Shown here in pieces: positions 17,867 through 27,327 of a stretch of 64,000 nucleotides of DNA. Within the stretch, counting starts at the first letter, position 1, and every line of letters starts with the position of its first letter. This DNA comes from Candidatus Defluviilinea gracilis. Its GTDB lineage: Bacteria > Chloroflexota > Anaerolineae > Anaerolineales > Villigracilaceae. Where the stretch lies: NCBI GenBank assembly GCA_016716235.1, contig JADJWS010000001.1, forward strand, positions 434,001 to 498,000. The letters are read 5' to 3'. A program made the translations under genes and the position numbers. The notes beneath the pieces were generated by a model. The model ran no database searches and was not told where the DNA came from. It saw only the letters and a program-made list of their open reading frames with translations.

Positions 17867-18679
17867 TCACCGAATGAAGACCGCCAAGCCCCAACAGATC
17901 ATGATGGCAAGGGCAGGTTCGAGCGCGGCGCGGCGCGAGGGAAGTTCTTCGCGCAAGCTGATCGCTAAATTCGTCAGCCCATACATGGGACCGATCATCA
18001 TCAACCCAAATTGGATCGGCGAGATGGGCCAATAATGAAACCCCGCGGCGAGTTGCACGCATACAAATGCAATACCCAGCGACCAGGCAAATTCCCATCG
18101 CCCCTCCAAGCGGAGGTAAAGAATTCTCAGGCTGGCAAACCCGGCAAAGAGAAACAACGCCGGCAGGGTAAAGAAGAGCCGCAAGTCGCCATAACGCAAC
18201 GCGACGGCGAGGATAAAAAATAACGCGTAGGAGATAGCGGTTAAACCTGCCAGGGCAGTGGTGTAGTATGGCGCGCCCAGATCGACAACAATGTATTCGG
18301 CGATAAAAGCGAAGATGAGGAAAATTCCGCTCACACTAAAGCCGATCCACCAGGGGGTTCCATCGGGGAGCAGGGACAGGGGAATGCTGATGGCGAGCGT
18401 TGTCAGCGTGGGCAAAATCCACCACTGATACGTGGGTCTGCCATTGAGGGCAGGATGCCCGCGCAGGAGCCAGTCCATGCCTGTGGCGGTGAGCCCGGCG
18501 GTGAGCAGGCTCATGATAATGGGAATATTCAGCGGGATGGAAAGGAAGAAGCCCGGTAGTTGCAAGTTGAGGTCGAACTCAGGGGATTGAATGATACGCG
18601 CCAACGCCAACGCGAGCAACACGGTGGAGGTTAGCACGCCGATACGGTTCGAATCGGGAAAGTACGAGCGCTCGTTCAT
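17867..18679 (-). CDS. Multi-pass membrane protein, unknown function
   Basis: About 270 aa from MNERSYFPDSN, with roughly eight hydrophobic segments and no recognised catalytic motif. An upstream in-frame ATG at 18799 would add a charged segment that overlaps the neighbouring divergent gene, so the start at 18679 is chosen. It is divergent from the 18749 gene, with only 69 bp between the ATGs. Function unknown. Confidence 0.65.
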   Translation of the reverse strand: MNERSYFPDSNRIGVLTSTVLLALALARIIQSPEFDLNLQLPGFFLSIPLNIPIIMSLLTAGLTATGMDWLLRGHPALNGRPTYQWWILPTLTTLAISIPLSLLPDGTPWWIGFSVSGIFLIFAFIAEYIVVDLGAPYYTTALAGLTAISYALFFILAVALRYGDLRLFFTLPALFLFAGFASLRILYLRLEGRWEFAWSLGIAFVCVQLAAGFHYWPISPIQFGLMMIGPMYGLTNLAISLREELPSRRAALEPALAIMICWGLAVFIR

Positions 18680-18748
18680 GTTCTTCATTTTAACCCGTGC
18701 CGCGGAAGCGTGCCAGCGCGCGAATCGGTATGGTAGAATCAATTGCTT

Positions 18749-19756
18749 ATGAACGTGGAAAATGCGGAAAAACTTCCCCCGGTGCCCGGCGTGTTTCAAT
18801 CTTTAAGGCTCGGCTTTGATGTGGTCTCATCGCACGTATGGTTGATCTTCCTGCCGATCGCCTTGGACGTATTTCTCTGGCTGGGTCCGCGCTTGAGCGC
18901 CGGGCAGGTGTATTCGTCGATGTTGGCGAACATGCTGGCGGTGTTCAAAGACCGTCCCCTGCCCGAAACAGAGACCAGGGCGCTGAACGATTTTGTGGAA
19001 GCGATCAATCGCATCAACTGGTTTAGCTGGTTGCGAACGTTACCGGTCGGGATTTCCAGTTTGGATTCATTCATCATCCCGGAGACTCTAACCGCGACGA
19101 CCCCATTGGGGACACAATCGGTCATCCAATTAGGATCGATCTTCAGCCTGTTCGGCTGGACTTGCCTCATCATCCTCGCCGGCTGGGTGGGTGGAGGTTT
19201 ATACTTCCGCCTTGTATCCATCACCACACTTGGCAAGGAAGAAGCGGGCATAAGCGTGGGGCGGGCGCTGATCCAAACAGTATTGCTGTCGATCGTGTTG
19301 AACATCGGTTTTTTCATCGTCTTCCTGCCCGTTTCGATGATCGTTGGAGCGGTTGGGTTGCTCAGCCCGGTATTGAGCACAGCCATCATGTTTATCCTTG
19401 CGCTGCTTTCCTACTGGGTGATCGTGCCGTTGTTCTTCACCCCGCATGGGATCTTTACCCGCCGGCAAAATGCGTTCCATTCGATGTACTCCAGCCTGCG
19501 GGTTTCGCGCTTCACGTTTCCTACCAGCGCCTTGTTTGTGTTGACCGTGTTCGTAGTGGCAAGCGGGTTGAACTTCTTGTGGAGAGTGCCCCCCAGCGAC
19601 ACGTGGATGAAACTGGTCGGCATCTTTGGTCATGCGTTCATTAGCACCATGCTTCTCTCAGCCAGTTTTGCGTATTATCGCAATATCAACGAGTGGTTGC
19701 GGGTGGTTCTCGAACAACTTCAGCAAAAACAAAACATGCCTACGCAACAGGCATGA
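18749..19756 (+). CDS. Multi-pass membrane protein, unknown function
   Basis: About 335 aa with an N-terminal amphipathic region (PPVPGVFQSLRLGFD), then about six hydrophobic segments, including a Gly-rich LAGWVGGGLYF. The shape recalls membrane proteins with a glycerophosphoryl-diester-phosphodiesterase-type membrane domain, but this is weak. A TAGAAT at 18734-18739, 9 nt before the ATG, suggests a very short mRNA leader. No function is proposed. Confidence 0.65.
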   Translation: MNVENAEKLPPVPGVFQSLRLGFDVVSSHVWLIFLPIALDVFLWLGPRLSAGQVYSSMLANMLAVFKDRPLPETETRALNDFVEAINRINWFSWLRTLPVGISSLDSFIIPETLTATTPLGTQSVIQLGSIFSLFGWTCLIILAGWVGGGLYFRLVSITTLGKEEAGISVGRALIQTVLLSIVLNIGFFIVFLPVSMIVGAVGLLSPVLSTAIMFILALLSYWVIVPLFFTPHGIFTRRQNAFHSMYSSLRVSRFTFPTSALFVLTVFVVASGLNFLWRVPPSDTWMKLVGIFGHAFISTMLLSASFAYYRNINEWLRVVLEQLQQKQNMPTQQA

Positions 19757-19768
19757 CTTCTTTATAGT

Positions 19769-19850
19769 AGGACTACGCAATTGAACCTGTTGCGCCGTAG
19801 TTGCGCTGCGGCGGCGGCAGTACAACCGCCCGCCAACTGCGCAAGTCCTG
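19769..19850 (-). repeat. Dispersed ~80-bp element with inverted ends, copy 2
   Basis: The ends AGGACTACGCAATTG and CAACTGCGCAAGTCCT are inverted repeats. Flanking TATAGT (19763-19768 and 19851-19856) could be a 6-bp target duplication. This copy is inverted relative to the copies at 13964 and 28132. Confidence 0.8.
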
Positions 19851-19880
19851 TATAGTAGACGTTATCGGAAATAATTTTTC

Positions 19881-19951
19881 GGACGCGGATTGACGCGGAA
19901 AACGCGGATTTTTTCTTCTTTATCAGCGTTCATCGGCGTTTATCCGCGTCC
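19881..19951. repeat. Dispersed hairpin repeat (GGACGCGGAT type)
   Basis: The ends GGACGCGGAT and ATCCGCGTCC are perfect complements, with inner GCGGATT/AGCGTTCATCGGCG units. It lies directly before the gyrB promoter. Confidence 0.65.
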
Positions 19952-19962
19952 TACAAAAGAAC

Positions 19963-19991
19963 TTGGGCTTATTACCGATAAAGTCTAGTAT
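19963..19991 (+). promoter_or_regulatory. Candidate gyrB promoter
   Basis: TTGGGC, 17-bp spacer, TAGTAT. The start would be near 19998, giving a ~38-nt leader with GGAGGT before the GTG. Confidence 0.45.
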
Positions 19992-20035
19992 CCTGACACC
20001 GCTCCCCAGGGAACGGTAATTTTTCGGAGGTATTT

Positions 20036-21964
20036 GTGGCAAAGAAACAAGACACCGGCTACGATGTAGGGTCGATCCAGGCGCTCGAGGGAATCGAGCA
20101 TGTGCGCAAGCGCCCCGGCATGTACGTGGGCGGCACCGACATCAAAGCCTTGCACCACCTCGTGTATGAAGTGGTGGATAACGCCATCGACGAAGCGTTG
20201 GCAGGGTTCTGCACAGCGATCAACATCACCATCCATGCCGATAGCAGTGTGACCGTGGAAGACAACGGGCGCGGTATCCCCGTCGGTCCGCACCCGACGA
20301 AAAAAGACGCCAAAGGCAAGGCGATGGAAACGGTCGATGTGGTGATGACCGTGATCGGCGCGGGCGGCAAATTCGGCGGCGGCGGATACAAAGTCTCCGG
20401 CGGTTTGCACGGCGTGGGTGTGAGCGCCGTCAACGCGCTTTCAGAGTGGATGACCACCGAGATCAAGCGCGATGGCAAACTCTGGCAACAACAATACAAA
20501 CGCGGCGTGCCGCAAGGCGCCATCAAACAGATCGGCAAGGTATCGAAGGAAGAAAGCGGCACCAAGCAAACCTATAAATTCGATAAACAGATCTTCACCG
20601 AGGATATCGATTACCGTTTCGACACGCTCGTACAGCGCTTCCGCGAAATGGCGTTCGTGACGCGCGGCGTAACCATCCGATTCGTGGACGAACGCAACGA
20701 CCGCGAGATGACCTTCTACTTCGAGGGCGGCATCACCTCGTTCGTACGCTACCTCAACCGCAACCGCGAGAACCTGCACTCCGTTGTGTACGTGGAAAAA
20801 GAGATCGAGAACATCGGCGTTGAAGCCGCCATCCAATACACAGACGCATACACCGAATCGGTCTATTCGTTTGCGAACACGATTAACACCATCGACGGCG
20901 GCACGCACCTGACCGGCTTGCGCTCCTCGTTGACGCGCGTCATCAACGATTATGCCCGCAAGAACGGCTTGCTCAAAGACGCCGACCCGAACTTCTCCGG
21001 CGACGACACACGCGAAGGACTCACCGCCATCGTTTCGGTCAAGCACCCGGGGCCGCAGTTCGAGTCGCAGACCAAAGTGAAATTGATGAACCCCGAAGTG
21101 CAGACGTACGTCACACAGGTGGTGGGCGACGCGTTCGGCACATTCCTCGAGGAAAACCCGCAAGCCGCAAAAGCGATCGTGGCGAAATGTCTCACCTCGG
21201 CGCGGGCGCGCGATGCGGCGCGTAAAGCGCGCGATCTCGTCATCCGCAAGTCTGCGCTTGAGTCGCTGACCCTGCCCGGTAAACTGGCAGACTGCTCGGA
21301 GCGCGATTCATCGAAGACCGAACTCTACATCGTGGAAGGCGATTCCGCAGGCGGATCAGCCAAACAGGGGCGCGATCGCCACTTCCAAGCCATCCTGCCA
21401 CTGCGCGGAAAGATCATGAACACCGAGCGCGCCCGCCTCGACAAAATCCTATCAAGCAATGAGATCAAGGCGCTCATCTCCGCGTTGGGCACCGGCATCG
21501 GCGATAACTTCGATCTCGAGGGTCTGCGCTATGGGCGCGTGATCATCATGACCGACGCCGACGTGGACGGTTCGCACATCCGCACGCTCTTGCTCACGTT
21601 CTTCTTCCGGTACATGCCGCAACTGATCGATGACGGGCATCTCTACATTGCCCAGCCCCCACTGTATCGCATCGCCTACAAGAACAATGTCAAATACGTA
21701 TACAGCGACAAGGAAAAAGACAAAGCCTTGAAAGAGATCGGCGACAAGGCAAACCTGCAACGCTACAAAGGTCTCGGCGAAATGAACCCGTCTCAACTTT
21801 GGGAAACCACCATGAACCCCGAGAACCGCACGTTGCTTCTAGTGACCGTGGACGATGCCGCCGAAGCCGACCGCACCTTCGACATGCTGATGGGCGACGC
21901 GGTAGACCCCCGCCGCAAATTCATCCAGACGCACGCCAAGGCAGTGCGAAACCTGGATATTTAG
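20036..21964 (+). CDS. gyrB: DNA gyrase subunit B
   Basis: A 642-aa type IIA topoisomerase B subunit, which supplies the ATPase and Toprim parts of gyrase. Seen: LEGIEHVRKRPGMYVG, the ATP-binding motifs EVVDNAIDEALAG and ENGRGIPVG-like VEDNGRGIPVG, GGLHGVGVSAVNALS, the Toprim motif VEGDSAGGSAKQGRDR, PLRGKIMNTE, and DADVDGSHIRTLLL. The C-terminus QRYKGLGEMNPSQLWETTM is standard. The length is normal. It starts with GTG after CGGAGGT. gyrA is not in the window. ParE is a less likely alternative. Confidence 0.95.
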   Translation: MAKKQDTGYDVGSIQALEGIEHVRKRPGMYVGGTDIKALHHLVYEVVDNAIDEALAGFCTAINITIHADSSVTVEDNGRGIPVGPHPTKKDAKGKAMETVDVVMTVIGAGGKFGGGGYKVSGGLHGVGVSAVNALSEWMTTEIKRDGKLWQQQYKRGVPQGAIKQIGKVSKEESGTKQTYKFDKQIFTEDIDYRFDTLVQRFREMAFVTRGVTIRFVDERNDREMTFYFEGGITSFVRYLNRNRENLHSVVYVEKEIENIGVEAAIQYTDAYTESVYSFANTINTIDGGTHLTGLRSSLTRVINDYARKNGLLKDADPNFSGDDTREGLTAIVSVKHPGPQFESQTKVKLMNPEVQTYVTQVVGDAFGTFLEENPQAAKAIVAKCLTSARARDAARKARDLVIRKSALESLTLPGKLADCSERDSSKTELYIVEGDSAGGSAKQGRDRHFQAILPLRGKIMNTERARLDKILSSNEIKALISALGTGIGDNFDLEGLRYGRVIIMTDADVDGSHIRTLLLTFFFRYMPQLIDDGHLYIAQPPLYRIAYKNNVKYVYSDKEKDKALKEIGDKANLQRYKGLGEMNPSQLWETTMNPENRTLLLVTVDDAAEADRTFDMLMGDAVDPRRKFIQTHAKAVRNLDI

Positions 21965-21974
21965 CCAGCGTCTA

Positions 21975-22008
21975 ACGTCCCGCAGGGTCAAACCTGCGGG
22001 ACGTTTTC
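21975..22008 (+). terminator. gyrB terminator
   Basis: Perfect 12-bp arms ACGTCCCGCAGG / CCTGCGGGACGT followed by TTTCTTTT. Confidence 0.85.
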
Positions 22009-22102
22009 TTTTCCGGTCAAGGCTCCACCTTTCCTCTTTGTTATGAAAGTACCATAGTGATAGCCGGGGGAGGTGGAGTAAAATTTTAGAAACGGTCCGT
22101 TC

Positions 22103-25100
22103 ATGAACCAAACTCAAAGCCCTAACCAAGTATTCAATCGTATCCTGCAAGCCACCGTCCTGTTCTACCAGGGCGTGGCAGTTGTGGCGTTCATTCTAAC
22201 CATCGTTTTCGCTGTACGCTGGATGAACCAACCCTTCATCGGCGGATTCTTCGAAAGCACGCTCATCCTCAACGGAACCGGAAAAAACAATCCCGAACAA
22301 CAGCCCTGGGCGCTCTACAAACAAGGATTCAGCTTCGGCGACCAACTGATGGCGGTGGATGGCAAACCGGTCAGATCCTCCGCGGACATCCGCGACGCGC
22401 TCGCTTCATTTCAGACGGGGGATTCGGTCGCCCTCCTGATAAAAACATCCACCGGGGAAACAAAGACCGCCGATATCGTCCTTCAGGTATTTTCCTCCGC
22501 TGACCGTTTTGCCTACTTCATTATACCGGCGTTGATCAGCGGCGTATTTCTCTTCGTCGGCTTGTGGATCTTCGGCTTCCGCCGCAATGAACCGGCCGGG
22601 CGCGCCTTCTCCATTTTTTCCTCCTCCCTCGGAATTGCCATCGGCACCCTGTTCAACCTCTACACCACGCACGAATTTTCGCCCTTGTGGACTCTCTCCG
22701 TTGCCCTCGCCGGCGCATCGTTGATCGACCTCAGCCTGGTCTTCCCACAAGAGGCGCGTTTGGTGATCGGGCGCGCCTACTTGCGAAGCATTGGGTATAT
22801 CGTCGCCATTGTCCTTTCCCTGCTGGCATTCACGACGCTGTTCGATAGGGTAAACGCCCTGGCGTATGTGGGCGCATGGCAAAAGATCTACTCTTTCACC
22901 GGTTTCTCCGGATTGTTTTACTTCGGCAACCTCACCTATCGCGGCTTCTGGACGATCTCACCGGTGGTCAAGAGTCAAGCGCGTACCATCCTGATCGGTT
23001 CCTTGTTCGCATTCGTCCCCATTGTTTCCTGGCTGCTACTTTCTTCGTTTAACGATACACCCTTCAACCCCTATTTGTTCCTGTTCATGGTCGCGTTCCC
23101 GCTCGTGAACGGATTCGTGATCCTGCGTTACCGGCTCGTACGCACCGATTATTGGATTCGCCAAGGGATCGTATACAGCATCCTGACCGGACTCGTCATC
23201 GCCATATACGGCTTGCTGGTCAGCGGCATTGGGTTGATCTTCACCGACCAAATGCCATCGGACAATCCGTTTCTGATCGGCGGGCTGGTCTTTGTGGTAG
23301 CCGTCTTCCTCGACCCGGCGCGTACCCGCCTGCAAACCCTGGTAGACAGCGCCTTCTTCCGCGGGCAACGCGCCTACGAAGAACGATTGCGGACCTTCAG
23401 CCACGAACTCACCAGCGCGGTGGACTTGTATTCCATCGGTCGCGTCCTGCGCGAACAGATCGCCAGCAGTCTCGTCCCCGATCGCCTGCACATCTACATC
23501 TACGATTCATTGAACGATCAATATGCCGCCCTGCCCGGTGTCGACAGCCGCCCCACCAGCGACATCCGCTTCACCTCCGTCAGTCCGCTCGCGCGTCATC
23601 TTCAAGCGGAAAAAATTCCGCTCTATTTGGATTCCATCCACGAACCGGTCAATTTAAAAAGCGAAGATTCGCGCCTCGCCATCTTAGGCGCGCGGCTTTT
23701 TGTGGCGCTACCCGGCGAGGAGAAACCTGTCGGCTGGTTGGCGCTTGGCAATACGCTCTCCGGCAACGCATACACGCCGCGCGACCTCGACTTTCTCGAA
23801 AACCTTGCAGACCAGGCTTCGTTAGCCATTTCGCGCGTGCAAACCGTTCTCGACCTGGAACGGCGCGTGCAAGAGATGAACGCCCTCACTCGCGTTTCGC
23901 AAGGCGTGAACATCACCCTCACCTTCGACGACGTGCTCGAGTTGATCTTTGCGCAAGCGACACAGATCATCCCCTCCACACACTTTCACATCACCCTGCA
24001 CAACAAAGCCGCCAATTATTTTTATTACGGCTTCTGCGTGGATGACCGCGAGCGCGCGCCACACCGTGAAAACAGACCCCTGCCGCCCAGTTTTGGTCTG
24101 GGACAAGAGATCATCCGCCGCGGCGCAACCATCCTCACGCAAGATTACTCGCGCGAATGCCAGGCGCGCAACATCACCGCCGCCTCGCCCGGCGTCTACG
24201 CATGGATGGGCGTGCCGCTGAACGCCGGCGCGGAGACCATCGGCGCATTGAGCGTCGCCAGCCGCGACGCCACCGTCACCTACACACACGCCCAGCTCGA
24301 ACTCCTGCAAGCCATCGCCGACCAGACCGTAGGCGCCATCGTCAAAGCGCGCCTGCTCGAAGAGACACAGGAACGCGCCCGCCAACTTTCCACCTTAAAC
24401 GAAATCACGCGGCAACTCACCTCCACGCTCGAACAGGAACCGTTGCTTCAATATATCCTCGATAACGCCGTCAGCATTTTAAACTGCGAATCGGGCTCGC
24501 TTTTCCTCATGGATGACCAGACCGGCGACCTCGTCTTCCGCGTCACGGTGGGACCTGCGGCTGGGAACCTGCTCGGTCAACGCATTCCCGCCGGGGCGGG
24601 GATCGTCGGGCGCGCCGTGCAAACCCGCGTGCCGGTCATCGAGAACGATGGGCAACGCTCCGCCATGCGTTTCGATGCCGCCGATAAACAGACCGGGTAC
24701 CTCTCGCGTTCCCTGCTTGCCGTGCCCATGCTCATCAAAGACCGCGTGCTTGGCGTGATCGAAGTGATCAACCGCAACGACGGGCTTCCGTTCGTGGCAG
24801 ACGACCAGAACCTGCTCACGGCGTTTGCGGGCCAGGCGGCGGTTGCCATTGAAAACGCCCGCCTGCTCGCCCTCACAGACCAGGAGCTTTCAGCCCGCGT
24901 GGAAGAACTCTCGATCATGGGTCGCATCGTGCGCGAGTTAAACGCCAGCCTCGATGTGGACCGCGCCATGAACATTACCCTCGACTGGGGCATGCGACGC
25001 TCGAACGCCGAGGCGGGATTGATCGGTATGTTGGAAGGGCAGGAACTGCGTATCATCGCGCAGGAAGGGTACGATGACTTGCTAAACGACGCCAGTGTTG

Positions 25101-26107
25101 CCTACACCACACTTGAACTGCCCGCCGTCAAGGAGGCGATCGAAAAAGGTCAGCCGAATCAGGTGTCCCTGGTGGGAACCGGGCATCGCGGCGTCTTCCC
25201 CGGCGCGCATACCCAGATCATCGTCCCCATTCGCCGCGAAGCCGGTGTCATCGGCTTGATCCTGCTCGAAAGCGTCAGCGACTCGCAGGGCAACCTTGAT
25301 TTTCTCAACCGCCTGAGCGACAACGCCGCCATCGCCATCTACAACGCGCAACTATACGGCGAGGTGCAACAGGCGAACACAGCCAAAAGCGAATTTGTTT
25401 CGCTCGTGGCGCACGAACTCAAAAACCCGATGACCTCGATCAAAGGCTATTCCGAACTTCTCGCCTCGGGCACGGTGGGGCAGATCAACGAAATGCAAAC
25501 CAACTTCCTCGGCACGATCCGCTCAAATGTTGAGCGGATGTCGGTGCTGGTGTCGGACCTGAACGATAATGCCAAGATCGAAGCCGGGCGATTGAAACTC
25601 GATTTCACACCGGTCAACCTTGCCGCCGTGGTGGAAGATGTGTTGCGTTCGACCCGCCGCCAGGTGGAGGAAAAACACCAGGAAGTGGAAGTCAGCATCC
25701 CGCCTCAATTGCCGCAAGTTTGGGCAGACCGTATCCGCGTGGGACAGGTGATGACCAACCTGGTCAGCAATGCAAACAAATACACCACCGACGGCGGAAC
25801 AATCATGATCGGCGCGGAAGAAACCGCCAATCGATGGGACGAGGCTGGCGCGAGGCGTGTGGCGCACCTGTGGGTGCGCGATAACGGCATCGGCATCAGC
25901 GCCGAAGACCAGGTCAAGATCTTCCAGCGATTCTTCCGTTCGGATGATATGAAAGCGCGCGAAGCGCCGGGCACCGGACTGGGATTGAACATTACGAAAA
26001 GTTTGGTTGAAATGCAGGGCGGGCGCATCTGGTTCGAAAGCGAATACAGGAAGGGAACCACGTTCCACTTTACGGTTCCGATCGCGGAAGGAATCTCGCA
26101 GACATGA
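22103..26107 (+). CDS. Membrane histidine kinase with PDZ-like and four GAF domains
   Basis: A 1334-aa sensor kinase. One helix (~18-40) precedes an external PDZ-like segment (~57-120: GDQLMAVDGKPVRSSADI). Seven or so further helices (~134-400) follow, then four GAF-type domains (~440-590, 593-750, 760-925, 936-1085). The HisKA helix has the phospho-acceptor His at about residue 1103 (SLVAHELKNPMTSIKGYSELL). The ATPase domain (~1205-1330) has the N-box TNLVSNANKYT, DNGIGIS and GTGLGLNI. The kinase is complete. The stop overlaps the start of the FIST gene (ATGA), so the two are coupled. No response regulator is adjacent. Confidence 0.9.
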   Translation: MNQTQSPNQVFNRILQATVLFYQGVAVVAFILTIVFAVRWMNQPFIGGFFESTLILNGTGKNNPEQQPWALYKQGFSFGDQLMAVDGKPVRSSADIRDALASFQTGDSVALLIKTSTGETKTADIVLQVFSSADRFAYFIIPALISGVFLFVGLWIFGFRRNEPAGRAFSIFSSSLGIAIGTLFNLYTTHEFSPLWTLSVALAGASLIDLSLVFPQEARLVIGRAYLRSIGYIVAIVLSLLAFTTLFDRVNALAYVGAWQKIYSFTGFSGLFYFGNLTYRGFWTISPVVKSQARTILIGSLFAFVPIVSWLLLSSFNDTPFNPYLFLFMVAFPLVNGFVILRYRLVRTDYWIRQGIVYSILTGLVIAIYGLLVSGIGLIFTDQMPSDNPFLIGGLVFVVAVFLDPARTRLQTLVDSAFFRGQRAYEERLRTFSHELTSAVDLYSIGRVLREQIASSLVPDRLHIYIYDSLNDQYAALPGVDSRPTSDIRFTSVSPLARHLQAEKIPLYLDSIHEPVNLKSEDSRLAILGARLFVALPGEEKPVGWLALGNTLSGNAYTPRDLDFLENLADQASLAISRVQTVLDLERRVQEMNALTRVSQGVNITLTFDDVLELIFAQATQIIPSTHFHITLHNKAANYFYYGFCVDDRERAPHRENRPLPPSFGLGQEIIRRGATILTQDYSRECQARNITAASPGVYAWMGVPLNAGAETIGALSVASRDATVTYTHAQLELLQAIADQTVGAIVKARLLEETQERARQLSTLNEITRQLTSTLEQEPLLQYILDNAVSILNCESGSLFLMDDQTGDLVFRVTVGPAAGNLLGQRIPAGAGIVGRAVQTRVPVIENDGQRSAMRFDAADKQTGYLSRSLLAVPMLIKDRVLGVIEVINRNDGLPFVADDQNLLTAFAGQAAVAIENARLLALTDQELSARVEELSIMGRIVRELNASLDVDRAMNITLDWGMRRSNAEAGLIGMLEGQELRIIAQEGYDDLLNDASVAYTTLELPAVKEAIEKGQPNQVSLVGTGHRGVFPGAHTQIIVPIRREAGVIGLILLESVSDSQGNLDFLNRLSDNAAIAIYNAQLYGEVQQANTAKSEFVSLVAHELKNPMTSIKGYSELLASGTVGQINEMQTNFLGTIRSNVERMSVLVSDLNDNAKIEAGRLKLDFTPVNLAAVVEDVLRSTRRQVEEKHQEVEVSIPPQLPQVWADRIRVGQVMTNLVSNANKYTTDGGTIMIGAEETANRWDEAGARRVAHLWVRDNGIGISAEDQVKIFQRFFRSDDMKAREAPGTGLGLNITKSLVEMQGGRIWFESEYRKGTTFHFTVPIAEGISQT

Positions 26108-27258
26108 CGTTACATTTTGCGGTCGGGCAGGCGCACGCGTTGAATGGTCGCGAAGCCAGTTTGCAGGCAACCCATCAGGCGTTGAACCGACTCGGTCCCG
26201 TCACGCCCACGTTTGGCATGGTTTTTGCATCGCACCAATATCAGGCGCGCGATGTGGTGAGCGGCATCTCGGGTTTGCTGGGCGATACGCCCATCATCGG
26301 CATGAGCAGTCCCGTTGGCATCACCAATGAGGGTGCGCATCCGAACTCGGTGGTGATCGCGCTCATGGCGGGCGATGTGCAAGCCGAAACGCACTGGATC
26401 CCCGGCTTTGCCCAGTCGGCGCGCGAGGCGGGCGCGAAACTGATGAAAACCGTCATCGATCACAAAGATAACCGCGCCCTGTTCTTTTTTGCCGATGGCT
26501 TCAACGGCGATGCCGACCAGTTGTGCAACGCGATCCCCAATGTGACCTTTCCGCTGACGGGGGCGCTCTCCTCCGGGGATATGCATACGGGTCATTCCTA
26601 CCAGCTGGCTGGTCCGCAAACCGGAGGCGGCGCGCTCACGGCGGCGTTCCTGCGCGGCAACTTCCGCGTAGGTATCGGCGTGGCGCACGGGTGGAATCCG
26701 GTCGGCGCGCAATTCCGCGTGACACGTTCGCGCGGCTTTTGGTTGCGCACCTTGGATGGCAAGCCCGCCTCCGAAACCTATGCGCGTTTGTTCGGCTACC
26801 CGGCGCGTGATTGGGCATTCCCTCCGCTGAGCCACCTGGCGAGGCTGTATCCGCTGGGCGTGGAACAAGGCGACCAAATGACGATCCGCTCCCCCATCCG
26901 TGTGGAAGCGGATGGCAGTTTCCGCATGAACGCGCCCGTCCGCGATGGCACAGACGCGTATTTGCTGGTCGGTAGTCGCGTCTCGTGTGAGAACGCCGCC
27001 CACTCCGCCGCGCAACAAGCCTTGAAAGCGCTGGATGGGGCAAAGCCGGTCTTCGCTTTTGTGATGGTTGACCTTGCCTGGGAGATGTTGTTGAAATCTC
27101 ATCCGGGCGCCGAGGTTGCCGCCTTGCGTGAAATTTTCGGGTCAGCCCTGCCGATGGCCGGCGGGTATTCGCTTGGGCAGATCGTGCCGGGGAAGATGCC
27201 TGTGCCGCAGTTATTGAACCAACATATCGTTGTCGTTGCCTTTGGGGAAGATAGTTAA
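26104..27258 (+). CDS. FIST-domain sensory protein
   Basis: A 384-aa protein of FIST N plus FIST C type. FIST domains are thought to be ligand-sensing modules near signalling proteins. Seen: VVSGISGLLGDTPIIGMSSPVGI, LFFFADGFNGDADQL, FPLTGALSSGDM, and the C-terminal GAKPVFAFVMVDLAWEMLL ... AGGYSLGQIVP. It has no signal peptide, so it is cytoplasmic. The start overlaps the kinase stop by 4 nt, which argues for co-expression and a partner role in the same pathway. The ligand is unknown. Confidence 0.85.
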   Translation: MTLHFAVGQAHALNGREASLQATHQALNRLGPVTPTFGMVFASHQYQARDVVSGISGLLGDTPIIGMSSPVGITNEGAHPNSVVIALMAGDVQAETHWIPGFAQSAREAGAKLMKTVIDHKDNRALFFFADGFNGDADQLCNAIPNVTFPLTGALSSGDMHTGHSYQLAGPQTGGGALTAAFLRGNFRVGIGVAHGWNPVGAQFRVTRSRGFWLRTLDGKPASETYARLFGYPARDWAFPPLSHLARLYPLGVEQGDQMTIRSPIRVEADGSFRMNAPVRDGTDAYLLVGSRVSCENAAHSAAQQALKALDGAKPVFAFVMVDLAWEMLLKSHPGAEVAALREIFGSALPMAGGYSLGQIVPGKMPVPQLLNQHIVVVAFGEDS

Positions 27259-27261
27259 ATA

Positions 27262-27283
27262 CGCAAAGTGAACTTTGCGGCAC
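27262..27283. repeat. Dispersed hairpin repeat CGCAAAGTGAACTTTGCGGCAC
   Basis: Identical over 22 bp to the copy at 6893-6914. It sits 4 nt after the FIST stop codon and may act as a weak terminator. Confidence 0.7.
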
Positions 27284-27327
27284 AGACTCCCAACGGGGTA
27301 TGATTAGGGGTGGAATGAGGAGTAAAA

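Noticed and set aside
17745..17877. Plus-strand tail that looks coding (YPRDPEAAPTLGEAVAG)
   Set aside because: It has no start or family match and is short. It could be a gene remnant, but evidence is too thin to list.
26110..27102. Long minus-strand frame opposite the FIST gene
   Set aside because: Its composition is that of an antisense frame of a GC-rich gene, while the plus strand gives clear FIST motifs.
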